Source: Symbiodinium natans (Eukaryota > Sar > Dinophyceae > Suessiales > Symbiodiniaceae). Taken from it: a stretch of 64,000 bases of DNA. The stretch is taken from contig CAJNDS010002612.1 in NCBI GenBank assembly GCA_905221605.1, positions 575,436 to 639,435 on the forward strand. The letters are read 5' to 3'. How positions within the stretch are numbered: the first letter of the stretch is position 1; every line of letters begins with the position of its first letter. The notes under the pieces were generated by a model. It ran no database searches. It was given only the letters and a program-made list of their open reading frames with translations, and was not told the DNA's origin. Positions 45,261 through 54,773 of this stretch are shown here, in pieces. The position numbers and the translations under genes were made by a program.

Positions 45261-45741
45261 TTGCCGCACCGAACTTCCCAAATGTTAAATTCAGCAAACC
45301 TCCAAACTCAAAGCCCATTACTATGACCCAGAATGCATGCCCTTATTTCCTTTTTGGAGGTTCAGGTTTCCTAAACCATAAGCCCCATTTGAATCCTAAA
45401 GGCTTAGTTCCAATGGCAGGTAAATGCCGCGGTCGAAATGGCGCTGTCTGCAGCTTCTTCGCGAGTGCAGAAGGTCTCTGCAGCTGGGCTTGCATACGGC
45501 AGGACGGACTTTAAAACCTGAGCCCTGAGAGGCTAAACCTAAACTAAACCCTAAGCCTGAGGCTATAGAATGGACCCTGAACACTAGACCCTGTCAACCC
45601 TTAACCCCTGAACCCTCAACCCCAAAACCCTCTGTCCTCAACCCCAAGCCCTAACCCCTAAACCCTAAGACTCTAAAAGCCTCAGGTCTCAACCTTAAGG
45701 TCGAAATCCTAAACCCCAAGCCCTGCACCCTAAAATCATAA

Positions 45742-45822
45742 ACTTGGTGGCCCAGTGGTACCCTTTTCCAGTTTATGTTGGTTCAAAGGTTCCCTTACAA
45801 AGTGACCAACCCAAAAAAGGGT
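45742..45822. mobile_element. Truncated family A element joined to a TTTAGGG array
   Basis: ACTTGGTGGCCCAGTGGTAC and the interior match the 25063 copy, but the sequence stops at AAAAAAGGG and continues as TTTAGGG units. The right inverted end is missing. Confidence 0.6.
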
Positions 45823-45979
45823 TTAGGGTTTAGGGTTTGGGGTTTAGGGTTTGGGGTTTAGGGTTTAGGGTTTGGGGTTTAGGGTTTAGGGTTTTGCGGT
45901 ACCAAGTAAAATGCTGCCTTTGGTCCTTTGCACTCGTCGTTGAGGGGACGCCATGTTCGCTTCGCGTCCGGGGCAGGAT

Positions 45980-46270
45980 GGAGCCCTACGGGATTTAGGG
46001 TTTTAGGGTTTTAGGGTTTAGGGTTTAAGGTTTTTAGGTCTTTTGAGGGTTTAAGGTTTTAGGGTTTAGGGTTTAAGGTTTTTAGGTCTTTTGTGGGTTT
46101 AGGGTTTAGGGTTTTAGGGTTTAGGGCTTAAGGTTTTTAGGTCTTTTGTGGGTTTAGGGTTTAGGGTTTAGGGTTTTAGGGTTCAGGGTTTAGGGTTTCT
46201 AGGATTTTTGAGGGTTTAGATGTTTAGGGTTTTGGTGTTTAGGGATTCGGGTTGTAGGGTGCTGGGATTC
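45980..46270 (+). repeat. TTTAGGG-type array with a longer repeating unit
   Basis: A unit of about 60 bp (TTTAAGGTTTTTAGGTCTTTTG.GGGTTTAGGG...) is repeated about three times, each made of imperfect telomere units. Confidence 0.7.
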
Positions 46271-46494
46271 CGGTTTAGATTATGGGGTTTAAGAGGATCG
46301 TCCTATTTAGGAACATGTTTTCAGACAGTTTTTATGGGCCAATTTTCGGACGCATGATTTGCAGTTCTTGTTTGCTTGCAAGGAGCTGTAGACCCCAAAC
46401 CCTAAACCCTAAACCCTATGCCCTAGACCCGAAACCGCTGAGGCACCCGGTGCTACCAGGAGGAGTATGGCAGGCGGGGCACAAGGGACGGGCC

Positions 46495-46960
46495 AAACAC
46501 GTTTGAAGTTTAAACGTTTAAACATCCTAGGCGTTGAATTGTTTGAACAGAGTTCGGGCTTTGGAGCGATTGAACAGTTTAAACAGTTCGCAAGGCTCAA
46601 CGTTTAAACATTTGGTGGGGCTCCAGGGCGTTTAAACATGTTTACGAAGTTGTTTAAACAGTCCTCCAGGCAGTTGTTGGCCCAAGACTGGTGCTTAAGC
46701 TGGAACTTTGAGAACCTATACCTTGTAACCCCAAAGCCCCAAAGCCCCAAAAAACGTACTCTTTGCAGCCACTCTGTGTTTATGCTTAAACACATGTTTA
46801 CACATGTGTGCGTTTGAACATCCGACTGTTTAGACCGCTGAATGTTGAAACCACGTTTATAAACAGTATAAAGCGTGTAAACATTCTGAACCACAAGGGC
46901 GCTGTTTGTTTAAATGTGCGTTTAAAAGCCAAAAGTTTAAACCGTTTGCACAACCCTCCA
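46495..46960. repeat. GTTTAAAC-rich cluster
   Basis: Seven exact GTTTAAAC octamers and about a dozen one-mismatch versions (GTTTGAAC, GTTTACAC, GTGTAAAC) in 465 bp, irregularly spaced. The octamer is its own complement. Confidence 0.65.
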
Positions 46961-46976
46961 CCCAACCCTGCGGAGC

Positions 46977-47055
46977 ACCCCTAAACCCTAAACCCTAAAC
47001 CCTAAACCCTAAACCCTAAACCCTAAACCCTAAACCCTAAACCCTAAACCCTTAA
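46977..47055 (+). repeat. CCCTAAA array
   Basis: About ten units. A second array lies at 47273-47370. Confidence 0.9.
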
Positions 47056-47459
47056 CCCCGGAAGTGATAGTGCTTAGTCTCTGCCCGCAGCCCTAAAGTC
47101 CTAAACCTTCAAAACAAATTGATTCGGGTTTAGGGTTTAGGGCTTAGGGTTTAGGAACCAGGGTTGAGGCCTAAGTTTCCTAAGCCTTAAACCCTAAACC
47201 GCAAGAAAGGATTTTGGCTTAAGGGTCTAGGTCTTCAAGGGCCCCTCAAGAACCAAAGTCCTGACAGTCCCTAAACCCTAAACCCTAAACCCTAAACCCT
47301 AAACCCTAAACCCTAAACCCTAAACCCTAAACCCTAAACCCTAAACCCTAAACCCTAAACCCTAAACCCTGAACCCAAACCCCAAACCCTTAACCCTGAA
47401 ACCCTCAACCCTCAACCCTCAACCCTAAACCCTAAACCCTAGACCCTAAACCTTCTAGG

Positions 47460-48120
47460 AGCCAGTGCGCAGAAACATGTCGTTCGCTGCAACATGTATG
47501 CTTCAGGTTTTCTAAAGGCTTTGCGAACATGGTGTGCGCTGTTTACTTTGGGCTTGGACTTTCTCAGCGACTTTGGCTTTCTGCGTGCAGAGGTTCTAGA
47601 TTTCCGAGTTTTGTTTTCACGCGGCTTTTTCCAGAGCTTGTGTGAAGAAGGGACTAATGTAGTTTTATGAGATTTGACATGCATGCGTTTTTGCAGCAAA
47701 GCTTGACAAGGTATGCTTTGTCGTGAGGAAGCAAGTACTTCTTAGACATAGAGGACAGAGGATACAGGTCTCCCTTGTAAATGCACATGGATTTTATAAA
47801 TGATGCTTTCTTGAATCAACATATACAAGACGTTCAGTTTTCTTGTTGGCATCCAAAGACAACGGTTTTCAAACGACCGAGGAATTTGAGAACATCTCTA
47901 GAACATGGACGTGTTCCGATTCATCTGTAGTGGAAAATAGAGATTTCCTCGAACACACATCTTTCCGATGTCAACTCAGAAGATTTCCTTCTGCACATAC
48001 AACTGATAGGTTTCCTACTAAAGCACAGGGGACGTCTATGTGTACCTCCGAACAGGAAATAGAGGTTCGCCTGTTAATCTGAACAGATGGAACTAGTCAA
48101 AACCCAAGACCGAAACCCTA
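47460..48120. other. Unique spacer
   Basis: Unique sequence with a basic minus-strand ORF (47439-47699; many Lys/Arg, no motif) and a plus-strand ORF (47843-48082). The latter is built from diverged AATAGAGGTTTCC-like words seen also at 18.0-18.6 kb. I do not call a gene. Confidence 0.35.
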
Positions 48121-48450
48121 CCACCTGAACGCCATCCGAAGCCCTAAGCCCTAAACCCGAAACTGAAGAAACCCTAGCCCTGAACCCTAAACCCTAAACC
48201 CTAAACCCTAAACCCTAAACCCTAAACCCTAGACCCTAGACCCTAGACCCGAGACCCTAGACCCTAAACCCTAAACCATAAACCCTAAACCCTAATCCAT
48301 AGGGGGGAGCCCCATGAGGGGGGGGGGGGGATAGTGGGATCCGATGATACAACCAGGGACCCAGGAGAAAGGCACCTCAGAAAGTTCCGGGAAGCCCTCA
48401 ATTCGCTTTCGGGAACTGAACCCGAAACTCGACACCCGCACCGATGGGAG

Positions 48451-48506
48451 GTCAGCGCCATCGCCGGAGAAGGCGGCTGAGAAAAGTCCCGCTGCGGCCG
48501 GGGGAG
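48451..48506 (+). CDS. Candidate exon of the SEC-C gene, Ala/Pro/Lys linker
   Basis: The acceptor GATGGGAG|GTCAGC is followed by SAPSPEKAAEKSPAAAGGGG, ending at a GC dinucleotide (GGAG|GCGGCC). Its composition matches the linker exons at 49262, 49525 and 49941. Confidence 0.4.
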
Positions 48507-48658
48507 GCGGCCATTGACGACTAAGAGGTTTGGGTTTAGGGTTTAGGGCTAGGGTTTAGGGTTTAGGGTTTAGGGTTTAGGGTTTCGGGCTTAGGGTTGT
48601 TTTAGGGTTTGGGGGTTAAGGTTTCAGGTTTGTCAAGTAAGAAACCTGCAACGACCAG

Positions 48659-48704
48659 GACAGCTCTCAAGCCTGCCGCATGTCTGCATCCTCTTGTCTC
48701 CTCC
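48659..48704 (+). CDS. Candidate mini-exon
   Basis: The acceptor ACGACCAG|GACAGC and a GT donor at the array edge (CTCC|GTAAACCC). All three frames are open over 46 nt, so the frame is undecided. Confidence 0.35.
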
Positions 48705-48806
48705 GTAAACCCTAAACCCTAAACCCTAAACCCTAAACCCTAAACCCTAAACCCTAAACCCTAAACCCTAAACCCTAAACCCTAAACCCTAAACCCTAAA
48801 CCCTAA
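48705..48806 (+). repeat. CCCTAAA array
   Basis: About 14 units. The first unit forms the donor of the candidate exon before it. Confidence 0.95.
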
Positions 48807-49100
48807 ACACAGCGCTGAGAGTAGCCTCTCACACCTCGAGCAATCGAATGAGGTTTTTTCAAGGGACTAATTGAGGGACTCTCATAGCGCGCGTTGTAAG
48901 GGCTACTTAGGTATATAGGGACTCTATGTGGTATACATATACATATATATAGAGGTTATATAGGGGAGCGAGGTTCAGGGTCCCTTCTAGGGGTTCTCCT
49001 TATCTTAGGTTTGGACATGACTAGGGTTCTTTGCAGTAAGCTTGATTTGGGCCTTGTCCCTGAACCCAAAGCCTTTGGCCATCAGGGTATCGAGTTGGTT

Positions 49101-49234
49101 GGAGGTTCATGGTACTTATATCCCAATTAGAACTCTACTTCGGACCCACTTAGAAGCCCTTTCAGTGCCCTAATATGCTTACACTTGGGTTCTAAGTACA
49201 GATAAAATTCGATTATTAAGTACCATGAACCTCC
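49101..49234. mobile_element. Hairpin element, family D
   Basis: GGAGGTTCATGGTACTTA and TAAGTACCATGAACCTCC are perfect 18-bp inverted ends. The interior shares CAATTAGAACT and AGTGCCCTAA with 50307-50446. Confidence 0.85.
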
Positions 49235-49261
49235 ACGTAGGGTGCAGGGTTGCCTCTGCAG

Positions 49262-49314
49262 GAAGCGCTGCCAGCAACGGCTACCCTGCGAAGCCCGGCG
49301 CAGGACCGTTGATG
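49262..49314 (+). CDS. Duplicated linker exon, copy 1
   Basis: The acceptor CCTCTGCAG|GAAGCG; the frame AASNGYPAKPGAGPLM starts in phase 1. The homologous exon at 49525 reads AASNGSAAKPGAGPLK. DNA and protein align over the whole exon, with differences concentrated at three residues. The two copies are separated by a CCCTAAA array. Confidence 0.5.
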
Positions 49315-49524
49315 GCCTCTGACTCTCGACCCGCTCAACTTTGAGCTCCGCAGTCGTGCTAAACCCTAAACCCGAAACCGTAAACCCTAAACCCTAAACC
49401 CTAAACCCTAAACCCTAAACCCCAAACCCTAAACCCTAAACCCTAAACCCTAAACCCTAAACTGGGTGCGGCAGGATCCTCATTGCTAAGTAACCCGAAG
49501 GCCCAACAGTACCGTCTGTCGGAG

Positions 49525-49575
49525 GAGCTGCCAGCAATGGCAGCGCAGCCAAGCCGGGCGCAGGACCGTTGAAGG
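49525..49575 (+). CDS. Duplicated linker exon, copy 2
   Basis: The acceptor TCTGTCGGAG|GAGCTG and the GT donor AAGG|GTGCCC at the array edge. The frame AASNGSAAKPGAGPLK starts and ends in phase 1 and joins in frame to the exon at 49941. Confidence 0.55.
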
Positions 49576-49940
49576 GTGCCCTAAACCCTAAACCCTAAAC
49601 CCGAAACCCGAAACCCTAAACCCTAAACCCTAAACCCTAAACCGCGTCTCGGCAGCTGGGCAGCCCAGATCCTGAGCCCCCAGGCCCTGAACCTTCATCC
49701 TTGCCTCCGTTGCGACCCTCAAGCCTAAACCCCTTCATCAACCCTAAACCCTAAACATGCCTAAACCCTAAACCCCCAACCCTAAACATGCCTAAACCCC
49801 AAACCCTAAAACCGAAACTCTCTCCAGCCCAATCCCAATTCCTAAACCCTGGAAAGCCTAAACCCTAGACATCCTAAAGCCTAAGCCGTAGAACTCCTAG
49901 ACCCTAAACCATCAAGTTTGCGACTGCCTCCACTGCGCAG

Positions 49941-50011
49941 GAGCAAAAGCTGCAGCCAAAGCAGCGGCTCCTGCCAAGGAGAAGAAGAAGGCCAAAGTGT
50001 GCAGCTGGCAT
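49941..50011 (+). CDS. Lys/Ala-rich exon of the SEC-C gene
   Basis: The acceptor CTGCGCAG|GAGCAA and a possible donor CAT|GTAGGC. The frame AKAAAKAAAPAKEKKKAKV resembles disordered basic tails (histone H1-like). It starts in phase 1, matching the donor at 49575. Confidence 0.55.
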
Positions 50012-50306
50012 GTAGGCTTTAGGGTTTAGGCGGACCCTGAGTAGGCCCTTATTCCCATTTTGGGGTTCAGGGTTCAGGGTTTAGGGTTTCGGGTTTAGGA
50101 ACACAAGGTCCCGTTTTATTCCTAGGTTTGTTTCTCTTGGGTCTAGATGAGATACAGTGCGAGCGTTGGTTAAGAAAGTTGTCCAGACAGTTCACTCACT
50201 TCCTTAAGTTCCATTGTCCCTGAGTTTCGGCTCAGCAGATTCTCTGGTCCATCACTTTCTTAAGACTTTCTTAAACTTAAAGGGGGGCAGGGTGCTAACA
50301 CCTCCA

Positions 50307-50446
50307 CTTGGAGGTTCATGGTACTTAATAACCAATTAGAACTGTACTTATAACCCACTTATGGGGACCCTAAGTGCCCTAACATGGTTATAAGTACAGT
50401 AATAAGTACAGTTCTAATTGGTTAGTAAGTACCATGAACCTCCAAG
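50307..50446. mobile_element. Hairpin element, family D, best preserved
   Basis: CTTGGAGGTTCATGGTACTT and AAGTACCATGAACCTCCAAG are perfect inverted ends. A second inverted pair inside (AACCAATTAGAACTGTACTT and its complement) makes almost the whole 140 bp a hairpin. Confidence 0.9.
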
Positions 50447-50661
50447 CACGGGGTTTCTGGTTAGACCACCAGCCACGTCAGACATGGAGATCGTTGTTTC
50501 TCCTAGGTGGGATAAGGGGGACCCTTAAAAGGGTACCCCTTCTGAACCCTCTTCTGGCTCTCTTAACAAGGGACCTTATTCAGAGGGTCTCTATCCCCAA
50601 GGGTCCCTCTAATCCTCTCCCCTAGTTTCCAATGATCAGTATGCACCTTTGGCACCTCCAG

Positions 50662-50762
50662 TGCAGAGCTCGCTCCACCGCTACGGACAAGCGACGCCGC
50701 GCACCACCAAGGGCACAACAGTGTCCATTTCTAGTCCTGTGAAAGCAGACATCGACCTCAGG
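50662..50762 (+). CDS. Candidate exon of the SEC-C gene
   Basis: The acceptor GCACCTCCAG|TGCAG and a donor at the array edge, CTCAGG|GTTTAGGG. The frame QSSLHRYGQATPRTTKGTT, continuing VSISSPVKADIDLR, is open across 101 nt with coding-like bias. Unidentified domain. Confidence 0.5.
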
Positions 50763-50852
50763 GTTTAGGGTTTAGGGTTTAGGGTTTAGGGTTTAGGGTT
50801 TAGGGTTTAGGGTTTAGGGTTTAGGGTTTAGGGTTTAGGGTTTAGGGTTTAG
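50763..50852 (+). repeat. TTTAGGG array used as intron
   Basis: About 13 pure units. The putative intron from 50763 to about 50866 is almost entirely telomere repeat: GTTTAGGG at its start, and TTTAG|G or CACAAG|G at its end. Confidence 0.9.
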
Positions 50853-50866
50853 GAGGACTTCACAAG

Positions 50867-50938
50867 GAAGGCGCGGGCATGAGAGGCAGAGATACCAGGC
50901 CATGTCCAGAGAGGCTCGGCTGGCCGGCTCGGTGCACA
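50867..50938 (+). CDS. Candidate exon between two TTTAGGG arrays
   Basis: The acceptor TTCACAAG|GAAGGC and a donor at the array edge, TGCACA|GTTTAGGG. Two frames are open (EGAGMRGRDTRPCPERLG, or RGHERQRYQAMSREARLA with another acceptor). The frame is undecided. Confidence 0.4.
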
Positions 50939-51046
50939 GTTTAGGGTTTAGGGTTTAGGGTTTAGGGTTTAGGGTTCAGGGTTTAGGGTTTGGGGTTTAG
51001 GGTTTAGGGTTTAGGGTTTAGGGTTTAGGGTTTAGGGTTTAGGGCC
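50939..51046 (+). repeat. TTTAGGG array used as intron
   Basis: About 15 units, then CCTGTCTCGTTTTCAG, a good acceptor, at 51060. Confidence 0.9.
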
Positions 51047-51060
51047 TGTCTCGTTTTCAG

Positions 51061-51145
51061 CCACTTCGCCTTCGAGAGCATCGCAGAGCAGCGCAGCAGA
51101 GAAGTCCTCGGAAGAGCTGGACCCTGGCTTCTTCCAAAACCAAAG
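51061..51145 (+). CDS. Candidate exon of the SEC-C gene
   Basis: The strong acceptor TCTCGTTTTCAG|CCACTT. All frames are open at first; the frames SPSRASQSSAAEKSSEELDP and HFAFESIAEQRSREVLG both look protein-like. The donor is not fixed. Confidence 0.4.
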
Positions 51146-51418
51146 GGAAATAAGAAAGTCCAGTACTGGCTTTCTTAATTTCATTTTTTTTGGGTGCCGC
51201 CTGAAACGGGAGGAAAAAAGAAAGTTGCTCCAACAATTCAGTGCCCACTCTTTTTCTTAACCAGACAGCCGATTCAAATCCCGACTCGCAGAAATCCAGA
51301 CCACTGACTTTCTTATTCGATGTTTTCTTAAACAGAGCCGGCACTGTAGCTTAGAGATGATACAGGGTGCGCAGCTGGTCCTGACCCAAAGGGGTTTCGG
51401 GTGTTGTTTGTAGTACCA

Positions 51419-51479
51419 TTATGGAATTTGGTGCCCCAACACCCTATTTAGTATGGTTTTTGGGCACCCAATTCCATAA
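51419..51479. mobile_element. Hairpin element, family E
   Basis: TTATGGAATTTGGTGCCC and GGGCACCCAATTCCATAA bound 61 bp. The same core sits inside the family D element at 40321-40386. Confidence 0.8.
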
Positions 51480-51753
51480 CCCTATGGTTGAGGGTTTTGG
51501 GGGTTTTGGGGGTTTAGGGCTTAGAGATTTTGAGGTTTTGGTGTTTTGGAGTTTAGGGTTTAGGGGTTTAGCGTTTAGGGGCTTAGGAGATGAGGATGCT
51601 TTTAAATTGGGGTGTGGGCTCAGGTCTTTGTTTCATGGAGGTATCCGGAATTTCTAGGGCTTAGGGCAACCTTATAACCTGAAGCATAGGAGTTCAGGGT
51701 TTCGGGCCTAGCGTGAGCGTTCTGAGTTTTCTAGAAAGTTAAGACTTGCGAAG

Positions 51754-51833
51754 AGGTTGGCCAGAACGACCCCTGCCCTTGCGGAAGCGGCAAGAAGTAC
51801 AAGAAGTGTCATGGAGGACGTGGGATTAAATGA
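51754..51833 (+). CDS. Terminal exon with SEC-C zinc motif
   Basis: The acceptor CTTGCGAAG|AGGTTGG is followed by [20 protein letters not shown], then GRGIK and TGA at 51831-51833. This is a full SEC-C motif (CPC...C-H), the zinc-binding tail of bacterial and plastid SecA that is also found at the end of unrelated proteins. Upstream exons at 48.4-51.1 kb (Ala/Pro/Lys linkers) are the likely body of the gene; no SecA ATPase block was seen in the window. A fusion to the USP gene upstream cannot be excluded. Confidence 0.75.
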
Positions 51834-52130
51834 GGGGTTATTTAGGGGTTAACGTGGAGCTACTTAGGTATATAGGGGCTCATCATAAGGTCCTTCTAGG
51901 GGTACCCTTTAAGGGACAGTGTTTCTTGTCTGGGGTTTGGGGCTTAGAGTTTACCAGTCCCACGTGTTCTACGTGCCTCGGCCTACATCCTGCTCTGAAG
52001 CTTTCGAGCAGAAGCTCGGAATCCCTAAGCCCGAAGCCCTAAAACCCGAAACCCTAAACCCTAAACCCCAAACCCCTAAAACTCCTGCGCCCTGAACTGC
52101 CAGCATCGGGCCTGACCTAGATCATCACAG

Positions 52131-52169
52131 GACTCGGCCGCGGCAACAATAGATGGAGTCGCTACCCAC
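52131..52169 (+). CDS. Candidate mini-exon
   Basis: The acceptor ATCATCACAG|GACTCG and the donor CCCAC|GTATGA. The frame DSAATIDGVATH is phase 0 on both sides. Unidentified. Confidence 0.35.
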
Positions 52170-52338
52170 GTATGACTCTGCCACCACCCCCTCGAAGCCC
52201 CCCTAAAGCCGAAACTCTAGGCCCGAAACCCTAGAAACCCTAAGAACCCTAAACGCTAAGGACCCTAAACCCGAAGAACCCTAAGAACCCTAGAAACCTA
52301 AGAGCCCTAAACCCTAAGCACCCTAAACTCTAGCCATT

Positions 52339-52420
52339 ACCCTAAACCCTAAACCCTAAACCCTAAACCCTAAACCCTAAACCCTAAACCCTAAACCCTA
52401 AACCCTAAACCCTAAACCCT
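52339..52420 (+). repeat. CCCTAAA array
   Basis: About 11 pure units; a CCCTAGA-rich array follows at 52538-52612. Confidence 0.95.
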
Positions 52421-52450
52421 AATTCGTCATGGAAGGAGTCTAGTGCGCAG

Positions 52451-52479
52451 TTCCCTGCGGCCGTGCAGTGAGCTTGCGG
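52451..52479 (+). CDS. Candidate micro-exon
   Basis: The acceptor TAGTGCGCAG|TTCCC and the donor TTGCGG|GTACGG leave 29 nt (LRPCSELAG in one frame). Weak. Confidence 0.2.
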
Positions 52480-52822
52480 GTACGGCGAATACTCTCGATA
52501 GGATCGGTAGGTGGGAGGGTCTCACAAAGGGGAAAGCCCTAGACCCTAGACCCTAGACCCTAGACCCTAGACCCTAGACCCTAGACCCTAAACCCTAAAC
52601 CCTAAACCCTAAACCTTTTTTGAAGCGTCATGGGAGGCACAAATATATGGCCTATGGGCACAACCAGCCATTCCTATCTGGCCCTTAGAAGGCAGATCTT
52701 TATTTATTTATTCATTTATTCGTTGTGGTGGGGGGCGGGGTTCTTAAGCAAATGCTAGATTAGGACAGGGGAAGTGTAGGGTGCTGTCTCTCTCAATGCC
52801 CGGAGCATCAACTCTGTCCTTT

Positions 52823-52918
52823 GGGATGTTCCCCTTATACTGACAGTCCTTGATAGGGATTCGAATATGGGGTACTAAAATCCTTTTTTAAGGACTGTTA
52901 GTATAAGCTGGAACATCC
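52823..52918. mobile_element. Hairpin element, family C
   Basis: GGGATGTTCCCCTTATACTG and GTTAGTATAAGCTGGAACATCC are inverted ends, and the centre GACAGTCCTTGATAGGGATT matches 29391 and 33311. Confidence 0.8.
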
Positions 52919-53179
52919 TAATCTATCCTTGTTCACAGCTTGTTGGCTCTGTCTCCTGTGCCGCATTCTTCGACCAGGGTTGACTGTGAGGCTGAACCAT
53001 TTTTCGTTCTGATTTTGTCGCTCTGGTACCGAGGCCAGCAAGAAGTGTCAACACTAAGCCATGTGGCCAAACAAACAATAGAATGTCCCGAGCCAGCGTG
53101 GACAAGGCGATGAACTAACCCTAGACCCGGAGCCCGAAACCCTAAACCCGAAACCTGAGGGTTTAGGGTTGGGGAAGCC

Positions 53180-53560
53180 GGCTTTTAGGACCAAGGGTGG
53201 CCTCTTGCATGAGCACCCTCCCAGCACAAGGCGCCGTCGTTTCCGATGCCGTAGGAGCGCCCGCTCAGTCAGGATCGGTGGGACCCAGAGGCTGAAGGTG
53301 GATTCACTAGGTTGGCTTCTGGGATGCTTTGTATCTTGATTATTGTGGGTTCGTAGGGGACACTATGTCCACATATTTTTCACAGGGCTCAAAGGCCAAC
53401 CCCAGTTTACTGTGTGGCCTAAGCATGCTTCGCTGTGGAGCCTCCCGGCTAGTTGACTTGTGCCCAGTGCGGCGGGTGGCCAGATGAAGTTAGCCAGTCT
53501 TTCGAGTTCGCAAGCCCCCCAAAAACCTTCAACCGCACTGGCAGGCCTCCAAGTACGCAA
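53180..53560. other. Unique GC-rich spacer
   Basis: There are open frames on both strands (53363-53560 minus; a plus frame rich in Arg from about 53215) but no convincing splice bounds or motif. Confidence 0.3.
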
Positions 53561-53603
53561 CCCTGAGCCCTAAACCCTAAACCCTAAACGCTAAACCCTA
53601 AAC

Positions 53604-53675
53604 CCCAAACCCCAAACCCCAAACCCCAAACCCCAAACCCCAAACCCCAAACCCCAAACCCCAAACCCCAAACCC
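53604..53675 (+). repeat. CCCCAAA 7-bp variant array
   Basis: About ten homogeneous units in which the T is replaced by C. Confidence 0.9.
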
Positions 53676-53743
53676 TCAACCTCAACCCTAAACCCCAAAC
53701 CCCCCAAGCCCCAATCCCTCATTGTGTAGGCTTGGAACGACAG

Positions 53744-53798
53744 GTTCTTCGCACAAAGAGCTTGAAAAGCGGCACCTGCCCTCCTAGCACCGGAGGCG
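53744..53798 (+). CDS. Candidate mini-exon
   Basis: The acceptor GGAACGACAG|GTTCTT and a donor at the array edge, AGGCG|GTTAGGG. The frame VLRTKSLKSGTCPPSTGG is open. Unidentified. Confidence 0.4.
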
Positions 53799-54120
53799 GT
53801 TAGGGTTTAAGGGTTTTAGGGTTTAGGGTTTTAGGGTTTAGGGTTTAGGGTTTAGGGTTTAGGGTTTAGGGTTTAGGGTTTAGGGTTTAGGGTTTAGGGG
53901 TACGTATACCTTGGATCTGCAACTCCCCAAGCATGCCGGAGTCCTTATCCAGCGACTCCAATGCCTCTGCATCAAGGAATGTTTCTTTATAAGAGTGGGA
54001 ATCACAAGGAGGTGGGTTAAAGAATTCTAACAATGACAGGGGTTTAGGGTTTAGGGTTTAGGTTTTCAGAATACTTCTTGTTCAAAGGGTCTTGGAGCCT
54101 CCTAAGACGCTGCCACACAG

Positions 54121-54215
54121 CTGGCAGTGTCCCTGTCTTGGCCACGGGCGCCGGGTGTCGCAGCGCTGTTTGGTGGGCTCTTTCGTGCAGCCTTGCATCA
54201 ACCTTTACAATCCTT
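54121..54215 (+). CDS. Candidate exon
   Basis: The acceptor GCCACACAG|CTGGCAG; the frame GSVPVLATGAGCRSAVWWAL continues into a hydrophobic stretch (SCSLASTFTILG), possibly a membrane segment. The donor is not resolved. Confidence 0.3.
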
Positions 54216-54264
54216 GGCAAACCCTAAACCCCAGACGTTAAGGATTTACGTAGACTAGGACATT

Positions 54265-54365
54265 GGGGAGGCCCTGATTCTATTTTTGGGGCTTAGGCTC
54301 CCTTATGGGACCCTTTAAGCCAAGAAGGGTGCCGTTTCTATTCCTAGGGCAGAGCAACTAACCGA
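54265..54365. mobile_element. Hairpin element, family A relative
   Basis: The internal order GGCCCTGATTCTATTTTTGG, TTAGGCTCCCTTATGG, AAGAAGGGTGCC and ATTCCTAGGGCA follows family A. The ends are diverged. Confidence 0.45.
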
Positions 54366-54636
54366 TCATATATAGTTCAGCAAAGGGAAAGTCTCGGAAA
54401 TTTTTCAGCTAAGGGATTACGCCTGGTAGGGCTCTAAACCAGGTTGGGTTCTACTTGATTTTGGGTGCTTGGTCTTCTCCAGGTCCTCAGGCGTAGAGTT
54501 TCTTCGCTCACCCTTACCTTAATCCCCCTATGTCCATCAGAAGCCTGAAAATTCAGAAGAACGAGAACCCTGAATTTGAAACCCTACGACCTAAGGCAAG
54601 GCGCCCAAGACCGGCCCAACCAAAGCCCTCAAACCC

Positions 54637-54735
54637 TCAAACCTCAAACCCCCTCAAACCCTCAAACCCTCAAACCCTCGAACCCTCGAACCCTCGAACC
54701 CTCGAACCCTCAAGCCCTCAAACCCTCAAGCCCTC
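54637..54735 (+). repeat. CCCTCAAA / CCCTCGAA variant array
   Basis: Eight-bp units with a block of CCCTCGAA inside a block of CCCTCAAA, showing spread of a point variant within the array. Confidence 0.9.
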
Positions 54736-54773
54736 AAATCCTAAAACTCTAAAATCTTATTAAACCCTAAACC

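Noticed and set aside
47439-47699. A basic minus-strand protein.
   Set aside because: It is Lys/Arg-rich with no motif, no splice bounds and no support from neighbours; plus-strand genes dominate the window.
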